Below are positions 1 to 8,570 of a stretch of 64,000 nucleotides of DNA, one piece after another (the stretch's first letter is position 1; every line of letters begins with the position of its first letter). Under the pieces are notes generated by a model, which saw nothing but the letters and a program-made list of their open reading frames with translations, ran no database searches and was not told the DNA's origin. The DNA comes from Gautieria morchelliformis (Eukaryota; Basidiomycota; Agaricomycetes; Gomphales; Gomphaceae): contig WHVA01000310.1 in assembly GCA_015179125.1 (NCBI GenBank), positions 62,001 through 126,000 of the forward strand, written 5' to 3'. A program made the position numbers and the translations under genes.

Positions 1-92
1 GGCTGCCGGACAGTGTGGCCTTGTGCCACGGCAGCTGCAGCGTTCTGCGCTAACAGCTCGAGAGCCCATGTGTGGTGACGCGCTGCACTGGC

Positions 93-238
93 TGTCAGGG
101 GATACCCTGTTTTCCATTTCCAGTTCCGACTCCACACCCAGTTCCGACTCCATTTCCGACTCCGGTTTCAGTTCCGATTCCATCTCCGTCTCCGCTTTCG
201 GAAATGATTCTGCTTCTGGGAGAACTTCCACCAGTTCT
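93..238 (+). repeat. Gypsy-1 5' LTR, left part
   Basis: This is the first 146 bp of the LTR, matching 17932-18076 of the 3' LTR. It is built from imperfect TCCGAC/TTCCAG hexamer steps. The LTR is cut at GTTCT (234-238) by the insertion 239-2113, and the same GTTCT recurs at 2114-2118. Confidence 0.9.
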
Positions 239-752
239 TGTTGTGACAAACGCAATTATTTCACTTCAAATCATTTATATATAAAAGGAAACTAATAAAG
301 AAAGAAAAGAAAATCAAAAGAAAAATCAAAAGAAACAGAAATTATATTCATGATAGACGTCGGCGCAGACGACGATCACACAAAGTTTATGTCATGCTAT
401 ATTACTCACAAATCAGGTGATATACAGGAGTTCGAGCATCAACCACGTGCGGTCGATCAGGGACAGCGCGCCTATCGGGTGATGGCATTGGCCATGACGT
501 CGACAGGCGCCAGGCCATAGGCACCAAACGCTGCAGAGAATAACAGACTGTGCAGGGGTACAGGGTGCTGTGGAGTGACCTGAGAAAGTCATCTGCAGCA
601 TACATATTCAATCAGCTGCCCCACAAGAAGGGCACAGAGACAGCGGCCCCATCTCCAAGCCCAGCATATATGCTGGGCAGGGTTGAAACATCATACAGCA
701 AATCGAATATATTATGCTTGATGTTGGTGCAGGAGCATAAATGCACCCAACA
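239..752 (+). repeat. LTR-like block with the terminal hairpin TTGGTGCA..TGCACCCAA
   Basis: The block starts TGT and ends ACA. Its last 28 bases are nearly identical to the last 28 bases of the solo LTR at 14869-15408, including a TTGGTGCA/TGCACCCAA stem. The rest of the two sequences is dissimilar by eye. There is no target duplication around this block alone, so it may be one LTR of a damaged element. Confidence 0.45.
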
Positions 753-1149
753 CGCACCACCTCCGACTCTATTTCGACATCCGCAACATCCGCAACATCC
801 GCAATATCCGCAACCCTCCTCCCTTGTTCTTTTAGTACCCCTGGCCTGTAGAAAGTCGGGTCGGCGGGTTGCATACGCGATGGGGAATCATGGAGTTCGT
901 GGAAGATCATAAAGGGAATAGGAGAGAGAACGCAACTACGGTTATTTGCGCTAACACCGCGCGCAGTGATAACAACGGACACACCGACTCATAACATCCT
1001 CGAGTCAAAGAAATCAGTGGCCTCAGTGGGCTCAAACAATATCGCAAATGTGGAGTTTAACTGCCTGAAGTTATCTACGTACATGACTAGCTACTTAACT
1101 GATATATTAGCGCCATGAAGGTATGTAGAAGGGCTGTGGAACAATCAAG

Positions 1150-1807
1150 TGCCACCGGCGCATGATAATGCGCCGGTGCTCATGTCTCGGTCAGGGGACC
1201 CAAGGTGCGGCTTCGGATCTTGGCCTAGGGCCATCTTCACCAATAATAACATGGCCACCTCCAGATACCGGCCCCCGTACTCGACCCTGAGCACAGCAAG
1301 ATACCATTTCCGTAGTTCCGTTTCTTCCGATGCCTATTGTACTTACCCGCCTTGTTCTTTGCCATTGTACTTACCTTACCCTGCACCCCCTTGTCAACCA
1401 TTGTTCCGTATTAGTTACTTACCCCGTATGTCTATCCGATTCCCGCACTCTCCGGAATTTGCTTAGTATCATACCATTACTTGTTGTTCTGTGTTTTGTA
1501 TAAAAACCCCCTCATGTATGTCTGTTATTCTGGAATCAGATAATCACCTTCGATACTTGATTTCCTTCGCTCCATCTCCTGTTCTTAGTACAGCGAGTCT
1601 AGCAAGATCCCAGTCTTCCTCAGCTTTCCGTCTTCCGTCTTCCGCCTCAGTTCCGACTCAAGTTCCGACCAACCTCTAGTTCAGTACTTTCCGACTTCCG
1701 ACTCGTTTCCGAAATACTTAGGGCGATAGTTCATTGGGGGCGCAACCTACAAGTTGAAGCCGCTGTCCTTTCCAGTTCCGACTTAGCGGAAATATCGATA
1801 CGCAACA
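1150..1807 (+). repeat. Probable chromoviral LTR remnant
   Basis: It begins with an 11-bp-stem hairpin (CACCGGCGCAT..ATGCGCCGGTG, 1153-1178). It contains a TATA-like GTATAAAAACCCCC near 1498 and ends GATACGCAACA. The layout and the ends resemble the Gypsy-2 LTR (5' GC hairpin, GTATATAACCCCC, end TATCGTAACA), but the primary sequence is diverged. No target duplication was found. Confidence 0.45.
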
Positions 1808-2113
1808 CTAGTATACAAAGCCCCTGTCCACATGTTGTTAAGATAGTAATCAGTCAGACATGTCATGGGATTCAAATAGAAAATGGATCTGAGTTACTCT
1901 ATACTACCTTAAAAGCGAACGCTTTTGATTTGACTATCCCTTGGATCGACACTACTTTTCTGTCGACACGGTCACGTGACCCTCATTCATCAGTGCTGGA
2001 CGCGCCTCGAAGGGCTTAGTCAGTACATAGAAGAGAGGCGAACACAGTGGTTTCAACCACTGAGCAATAGATTTCACTTGTTAAAAGGCACTAATTAATA
2101 TCTTAATCTAAAA

Positions 2114-2462
2114 GTTCTGTTCGCTTTGCCAGTTCCACCCCAATTTCCGACTTCTGCTCTCGGAACAGTGTCGGAAATCAAGCTACTCGCGTAATAGGTG
2201 GCATCAAGGGTCAATCAAGGGTCAGGGAGGTCAGGGGAATGCAGGGTTGATGGCGGGTGCCAAGTGTTGTCCCTGGCTGCACAGCATAGTATAATACGGG
2301 CTCGCTGACATTGGGGGTCCGTAGACCTTTCTCTTTGGATTTCCCCTTGTCAGGTGAGAATCCCCTCTCTTGTATACTCTGTCCATTTATGCATACTTCG
2401 GATTTCCCCTTGTCAGTTGTGTGGTAGTGTGATCTCCACAACCAGCCAGGGTTGCCCTTACA
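2114..2462 (+). repeat. Gypsy-1 5' LTR, right part
   Basis: This part corresponds to about 18070-18420 of the 3' LTR and ends GGGTTGCCCTTACA. It contains the repeated motif GGATTTCCCCTTGTCAG (2337-2354 and 2400-2417). The leader that follows (from 2463, GCAGAAAAGTCTCTCCCC) is shared by Gypsy-A and Gypsy-B. Confidence 0.88.
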
Positions 2463-2649
2463 GCAGAAAAGTCTCTCCCCTAGAGGACCGGCGGTTGTAC
2501 TGTGCGTTGCATTCGCCATAGGTGCGTTCGGAATCGGAGACAGTGACTCGGAGATCGCAACCTCTTCCGCGCACACGGCATACGACAACCCCTCTTCTTA
2601 CGTCGAGCTCCCAACCCCAGAAATCCCGTCCCATACTTCTCCTTCTGAC

Positions 2650-3720
2650 ATGGATCCGGATGATCATCTTCGGAATATGGAGGAGGAATTGACGCGGAAC
2701 CGGATGAAGACCGACACAAATTTTGGCTAAGTTAGATATTCCGCAGAGTGGTGGAAATGTAACGCTGGATGAGCCAGATTTCGGAAAAGCGGAAATAGCG
2801 GAAGAGAGGATGTCCACGAAGTTGGCAAAGGTCAAACCTGCAACTCCGGCGGACTTTGACGGAGATCGGGAGAAGGGACGCGCATTCTTCAACACATGCA
2901 GCATCTACTTCGCAATTGTCGGGGACCTCTTTCCAAACGACCAGGCTCGGATTCACTGGGCATTGTGCTTTTCAAGTCGGACCGTGCAGCCCGTTTTGCA
3001 AACAAGGTGATCTGACATGAAGCAAAGGAAAGGGGGAACTACTTCCAGGACTGGGACGCCTTCGAGAAAACATTTTCCAACCAGTTCTGCCCGAAAAATG
3101 AGCAGCTCACAGCCCTTACGAAGCTCGAGGGGACCAGCTGGTACCAGGCCAAGGATCTGGTCGATGACTACATCGATCGCTTCCAGGAGCTCATTGACCT
3201 TGCGGAGTATGACGAAAACAAGATGATCGTCATCAAATTCCGACGAGGGCTTGATCCGACACTCCAGAACCAAGTCACACTGCTTGGGGATGGAGCTCCA
3301 GATTTCGATGACCCGGAAGGGTGGTACCAAGCTGTGCAGAGGGTTTCCCGGAACAGGGAAGCGAATGAGGCCTTCGTGGAGACAAACCGGAACATGACAC
3401 GCAGTTCCACTCATTCTACTCCACCTGTGCCAAAACCCAGAAGTGCATTCATTCCCACAGGGAAAATATTTCCGGCAGTTGCTCCGCCTGCTCCTATTAG
3501 GAACCCTAGCCACCTCCCTCGAAGAGTGGCCCTGCCCTGATGGATGTTGACCATATGCGCGGAAAAGGCCATGGAACTATCACCTGCTTCCGATGCTGAC
3601 AACCAGGCCACTATACTCGCGAGTGCCCCCAAGCCTTTGACATCCGGCTTATGACCACAGAGGAGAAACTCGAGCTCCTTCCAGAGTTCCTCGCACTCGC
3701 AGACATAAGCAGAGTGCCAA
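2650..3720 (+). pseudogene. Gypsy-1 gag (broken)
   Basis: The ATG at 2650 opens a capsid-type protein (MDPDDHLRNM...) that parallels the Gypsy-B gag at 36403-35263. It lacks the codons between MKTDT and MAKLD, so the frame closes at 2728 and reopens at 2723. A second break near 2975-3010 shifts frame again. The retrotransposon Gag domain includes the PADFDGDREKGRAFFNTC and YFQDWDAFEK regions. The CX2CX4HX4C zinc knuckle near 3584-3630 is destroyed by a TGA at 3597-3599, where the sister copy has CGG. The reading stops matching at about 3718, where the next insertion begins. Confidence 0.8.
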
Positions 3721-3739
3721 TGCGGATGCTAGGTCGCAC

Positions 3740-5640
3740 TGTCTCCATTATGATAATATCATACTAAATGTAAACTGCAAACATGTCGCAGATCATACAT
3801 CAATCGTGTCCATCTTTTGGGGCTTTAGTCGGGAGGCACGCAGTATCTCATGTATGGCCGTCCGGTGTCTTTTGACATACCTGCTCGCTGCTTTTTTGAT
3901 GTGCTTCGATAGGGGGTGTTGTCTGGGTAGGGTAGTCAGTCGGATAGCTGCACAGTGTATAACTTTAGATACTAAGAGCTTGAATGGTAGTATGTCTGCG
4001 TGTGTGTCTAGCATGTTGCTCGCTGTTGTTCTCATTGCTCCAGTTATTGTAAGTGTGGCTTGTCGCTGAACCCTGGCCAGCTTGTTGATGTGGCCCTTCG
4101 TGCCTTTGGTGTGGGTGGATTCTGGGACAAGGAACACGTCAGCTGTGTATAGTATCTTAGGTATTACTATGGCTATGAAAAACTGTCGCATCCACTTAGC
4201 TGCTATCCCTTTGGATGTTCTCGCTAGTCTCTTGTATTGATCGACAAGCTTTGTCCCTTTCTTGAGTGCGTAGTCTGTGTGGTGTTTGAACCGTAGCTCT
4301 TGCTCGAGCATCATGCCTAGGTACTTGTGCACCTCCGTTGGTCTGATTGTATGGTTACCTATTGTTATCGCCGGTCGAGTGACTGGTCTGGATCTACTCA
4401 TTCTCATTGGGTCTTTTTCCTGCCTCCTGGTGAACCCCATCAAGCCAAACTTGTCCAGTGCAAAGTGGCAGTCGTGTTCTTTTGCCCACGCTAGCGCTCC
4501 ATGCTCTTGTCACGATTGGTTTTTAGGCGTTAATATCATGTAGTAGTGAACACAGCGAATGCCCAAATGACTTGTGCGAATAAGTATGCTGTTCGGTGAA
4601 TAGGTGACCCAATAAATGTTCACAAGATAAGAGGGCTGCCCGAGCGGAGCTCGCCCTATCTACATTCGTAGTGAAATAGCCCGTGGCGCTTGACGATGTA
4701 ACGTGCAAGGTCTCACGGAAGGGTTGTCTAAGTAGCAACAATCCATCCGCCAGCGAAGGTGCTCCTTTGGAGCCCTTCGCCGTCAGCACAGAAAATAGTT
4801 CGAAGGCTAAGGTAACGAAGATGAAGTATGAGAACTCACCAGTGATGCCTAAGTCCTCTTCTGGTCGAAGATAGAAATCTCCAGGAGAAGGCTCAAGACG
4901 ATGATCACAGTGAGGTCAAGTTTGCACAAGATGGACGATGTATGATAATTGAACTGGAGAATATACATGCGAATGTAAACTACTTATATCAAATGCTCGT
5001 AAGGTATTAGCGAATAGGAAAGAGGCCGTCGTGAGTCAGGGTTGGATAGGGGTGCGCAGTCATGATACTAAGTAGATGGAATAAACATACAATAGAGTGG
5101 GGGAAGAGTGCGAACATGAAACGACGGAGAGGAAAGGTGGCAAAGGCACTTATGTACAAAAGCATGTCTTGCGACCCGCATACATGCTACCCTGCACGGA
5201 CTCTTCGTTTACTGGGTTGATCCCGCACGACCTATGGAAGGGACATCCTGCGAACATACTTTGGCCATACGAACACCCAAAGGGGTTGGATTAAGAAGAT
5301 GATGGGGTTAATGATGAACCATCATGCCGGGTAAATGGTATCGATCATATTTGATGGCGTGCCTGCTGGCGAAATGCGCGAGCAGCGAATAGCGGTTCGG
5401 AGAATGGGGTGAACAGCGGGTAGAGTGGACGTAGAGGGGGAGTGGTTGGAGGGTGTGGCAAACTCTGGTGAAGATGCTAGGGAGTGATGAGGGGGAACAT
5501 AGGGACAGTGGGGTAAGAGAAATAGACAGGTCTTGACAGCTCTCTGACCATGATGTCGGACAGCTTGTCGAAAGCTTCCTGTAAGTTGGCACTGTCTGCT
5601 AGCAACGTTGTGTAACAGGGATATATTTTGCATGATCCTA
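3740..5640 (-). pseudogene. LINE (non-LTR retrotransposon) RT C-terminal fragment
   Basis: On the minus strand, 5640-5544 and then 4507-3793 form one reading (ANLQEAFDKLSDIMVRE, then EHGALAWAKEHDCHFALDKFGL, then HKYLGMMLEQELRFKHHTDYA). The last part is an open ORF of 216 codons. The pattern KxLGxxLxxxLxxxxHxxxxxxKG, then IPKxLYxADVF, is typical of the region after the RT palm in Tad/Deceiver-type fungal LINEs. The 5' part (palm, endonuclease) is missing and no poly-A tail is seen. A solo LTR (4508-5538) splits it. Positions 5641-5864 cannot be assigned. Confidence 0.75.
4508..5538 (+). repeat. Solo LTR, family C, short form
   Basis: The sequence starts TGTCACGATTGG and ends GGTCTTGACA. It is flanked by the 5-bp duplication GCTCT (4503-4507 and 5539-5543), which restores the LINE reading when one copy is removed. 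It is homologous to 38130-39398 (same strand) and 31989-33259 (opposite strand), but is about 240 bp shorter at its 3' side. No open gene is present; the ORFs inside are incidental. Confidence 0.85.
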
Positions 5641-5864
5641 TTTACCCCAATGCACTTGACCTTACTGATGAATTTGACCTTACCGAGGTGTTTGACCTAC
5701 ACCCCTGCGCGAAGCGCAGGTACCCACGTAGTGGTTGGGTTGAAACTTAGACTGCCGGGTACCAGTGCTGTGCAAATTACATAAATATATTATGTAAAAC
5801 ACCCACAAGGACCCCACATGCAACTTTATAGACTCTGCCAGGAACTTCCAGGCAGCCAAAGAAT

Positions 5865-6733
5865 TTTCCGAAAATGCGGAACATGGTGCATCGGAAGCGG
5901 AAGATGCGTCAGATTTTGTGATGCACCGCGGGTGAGATGTGTGCCCCTGCTGCCTGTACATAACCAGTTTGCCTGTCTTGAAGTAGAGAATGAAAAGCCC
6001 CCACTCCCCTCACTTCATACAGACCCACCGGATAAGGTCACACAAAAACTGAATCCGACACCCCGTCCGTCCCACATCCGCTCTTGGGAGAGACGCCTCC
6101 CAAAGCGCTATGTTGTTGCTGCCACCCCTGGCCCCAAGTCACTAGTCATTAAGATGGAGATCCAGACAACAGATATGGCGGAAGTCAAATCTGGACCCGC
6201 CCTTGTCGATTGCGGGGCCACTGGTCAGTTTATAGACCAGGACTATGTGGAACGGAACCGACTGACCACGCGGAAGTTGCAACGTGAAATCCCTGTGTTC
6301 AATGTGGATGGAAGCCCCAATGAGGCAGGGTCCATCACAGAAATAGTAGACACAATTCTCCGCTATGATGGACACACAGAACGCACTTCCTTTGCAGTCA
6401 CCAGCCTGGGGAAGCAAGACATCATCCTTGGGTTTACCTGGCTTCAGGAGCACAACATGGAGATCAATTGGCAGACTCGGAAGGTGCTGATGAGTCGGTG
6501 CCCAGCCATGTGTCATATGTGCTGGTTGGAAGTGCGGAAGGAGCGCCAGGAGCAGCAGAAGACCAAACGGCTCATACAGACATGTCGTTCTGGCCCCCAT
6601 CCACTGCTTGCAGAAGAAGACTTGGAAGCGGAATTTGACCCAGCTCCCACATCCAATTCCAATTCCAATTCCAATTCCAATTCCAATTACGACGTCATCT
6701 GACTCGGCCCGGAAGACACTCTTGCGGAGGGGG
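5865..6733 (+). pseudogene. Gypsy-1 protease and linker
   Basis: The reading to 6702 contains KRYVVAATPGPKSLVIKMEI and the aspartic protease active site VDCGATGQFID (about 6204-6236), followed by IILGFTWLQEHN, the flap/second-lobe pattern of gypsy proteases. The C-terminal linker carries an AATTCC hexamer run (6652-6687) coding for repeated Asn-Ser. Gypsy-A codes Ser-Asp repeats at the same place. The frame closes at 6702, and Gypsy-2 is inserted after 6733. Confidence 0.85.
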
Positions 6734-7294
6734 TGTAAGGAGCCGGCCTTTGGCCGGCTACTTACCGGTAGAACCTTCTTCCGAGCCCGAGCCTTGTGAT
6801 ATTCATGCCCGAGTACATATGATACTTATCCGTGCCCGAGCCCGATCCCGAGCTTGAACTCATATCCGACCTTGATCCCATGCCCGTATCCCCTTAGTTA
6901 CTGATTCCGCTCCATCACGCATCATTCGTATATTACCTCGCCCTGACCTCGGTCTCCTGCCCTCGCCCTGACCTCCACTAATCCGTTCGCCCCTGACTTG
7001 CACCTCGTCCGTATATAACCCCCTTGTATGCATTCCTACTCCTCAGTCTGAAGGACAACTATCGTGTCCCTTCGATCCCTAGCTAGTTTCTACGCCTCGC
7101 CTCTTAAGCCAGAACCTCGCCTCTTATTCGTTTACCTCCGAAATTGGGACTCGTGCGTAGGGTCGGCGCAGCACATAAGCTGAAGCCAAGTCCCTCTCCG
7201 ACTTCCCCATCCAAACCTCGCCCCGTAACCTCGGACCTTGCCTCGGGTTTCGTTCCCGACCTCGGTCAACCTTACGACGGATCGTATCGTAACA
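6734..7294 (+). repeat. Gypsy-2 5' LTR
   Basis: This is a 561-bp LTR, TGTAAGGAGC to TATCGTAACA. A perfect AGCCGGCC-TTT-GGCCGGCT hairpin lies 8 bases in. A TATA box (GTATATAACC, 7011-7020) is the likely pol II promoter for the genomic RNA. CCTCG-rich motifs recur through the LTR and the coding region. Confidence 0.95.
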
Positions 7295-7337
7295 GTATTT
7301 TCAGACTGCTTACACCCTACGTATCCCTTTTTTCACG

Positions 7338-8570
7338 ATGTCCATGATAACTCGTTCTCGCACCCTTCGGGGTATCTCAGAACAGCGACGTTTCTCGGAA
7401 GCCCCCGATGATTCACCCCCGTCCCCGGGGATACCCCTCGCAGACCCCGCCGAGCCTAGTAACAAAGGCAAAGGTAGGGCTAACCTCGGTGACCCTCCAG
7501 GTGATCCAGGTGATGGCTCTAGAAGTTCTGACAACGATCGGGACCTCCCCAACCTTCCGCCCGAGGACCTCGGTGACCTCGAGGACAACGAGCTTATGCG
7601 TCGAGTGTTCATCAAACTCGCGAAACCTCGCGAATCCGAAGCACGAGCCAAGGTCAAGGAACCGGATAGTTATGACGGTACTGACCAAGCCAAGCTTCGC
7701 ACTTTCTTCCTTCAATGTGTACTCAACTTCAGAGATCGCCCCACCGCGTTCAAGACTGGGGCCTCAAAGGTGCAGTATGCTATTTCTTACCTGTCCGGCT
7801 CGGCTCTGCAATATTTCGAGCCGGCGATCCTCGGCGAAGTCCAACCCGAGCCAGATTGGCTCGAGGACTGGGACAGCTTCAAGGCCGAGCTCGAGCTTAA
7901 CTTCGGCCCATACGACAACGCGGCCCAAGCCGAGATTGACCTCGAGAAGATCGTTATGAAAGAGCACCACAAGGCCGCGCGATTCTTTATCGATTTCGCC
8001 CGAGCTTCGACTCGGACTCAGTGGAACGACGCGGCCCTCCGACACTTTGCCTACAAGGGCTTGGCCAAACGGATCAAGGACGACTTACTTCACTTCCCTC
8101 GATTCCGCAGCCTCGCCGAGCTTAGGAACTTCGCGCTGGAATGCGATAGCCGTTACTGGGAGCGAAAGGAATACGACGCCATGATCAATGGTCGTAGCTC
8201 CCAGCCTGCACGCACCACTAATCAGTCCAGTAGCAATGCCACTAACAACCACCAGTCTTCCAGTGGTTCCAATAACAATAAGAACCGCAACAAGACTAAC
8301 AACAGCGGCAAGGGTTCCAACGACAACAACTCTTCGAACAACAAGAGCCAGCCCAACATTTCGAGCAAACTCGGAAAGGATGGCAAACTGCTTCCCGAGG
8401 AGCGCCAACGCCGGGTCGACCAAGGACTTTGTCTGCTTTGCGGCACCAAAGGTCACGTCGTCAAGGACTGCCCGAAGAACAAGTCTACCAATAGTAGCGG
8501 TTCTAAAGGTCGGGCAACGAAGACCCCTAACGAGGGGACTTCAGCCTCCATTACGGAGGTGAAAAAATAG
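7338..8570 (+). CDS. Gypsy-2 Gag (capsid-nucleocapsid)
   Basis: The protein has 410 residues. The N-terminal 100 residues are acidic and Pro-rich. Residues about 110-280 match the retrotransposon Gag capsid pattern (LRTFFLQCVLNFRDRP, YFEPAI, DWDSFKAELELNFGPYD). An Asn/Ser-rich stretch follows (about 285-340). A zinc knuckle CLLCGTKGHVVKDC (CX2CX4HX4C) at about 370-385 would bind the RNA genome. The ATG at 7338 is the first in frame, 44 nt after the LTR. The ORF is uninterrupted. It ends at TAG 8568-8570, directly after an A6 run that lets pol be read in the -1 frame. Confidence 0.92.
   Translation: MSMITRSRTLRGISEQRRFSEAPDDSPPSPGIPLADPAEPSNKGKGRANLGDPPGDPGDGSRSSDNDRDLPNLPPEDLGDLEDNELMRRVFIKLAKPRESEARAKVKEPDSYDGTDQAKLRTFFLQCVLNFRDRPTAFKTGASKVQYAISYLSGSALQYFEPAILGEVQPEPDWLEDWDSFKAELELNFGPYDNAAQAEIDLEKIVMKEHHKAARFFIDFARASTRTQWNDAALRHFAYKGLAKRIKDDLLHFPRFRSLAELRNFALECDSRYWERKEYDAMINGRSSQPARTTNQSSSNATNNHQSSSGSNNNKNRNKTNNSGKGSNDNNSSNNKSQPNISSKLGKDGKLLPEERQRRVDQGLCLLCGTKGHVVKDCPKNKSTNSSGSKGRATKTPNEGTSASITEVKK
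8561..8570 (+). promoter_or_regulatory. Candidate -1 frameshift site at the gag stop
   Basis: The sequence GAAAAAATAG holds the gag stop. The -1 frame is open from the A-run straight into protease. The related Gypsy-3 has an A8 run at the same place (21183-21190), which fuses the same two frames. Slippage is inferred from this arrangement; the heptamer is not a perfect X XXY YYZ. Confidence 0.55.

Larger units (their letters stand above)
239..2113. mobile_element. 1.9-kb insertion inside the Gypsy-1 5' LTR
   Basis: The LTR is continuous once this block is removed, and both edges carry GTTCT (234-238 and 2114-2118), so it is an insertion with a target duplication. It is composite. Positions 239-752 start TGTTGTGAC and end GCACCCAACA like an LTR. 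Positions 1150-1807 look like a second LTR. No coding ORF is recognisable. The right edge (ATCTAAAA) is not a TG..CA terminus, so the type of the outermost element is unresolved. Confidence 0.6.

Noticed and set aside
99..215. Repeated TCCGAC units as a CRISPR array
   Set aside because: The units are contiguous imperfect hexamers inside an LTR, without spacers, in a eukaryote.
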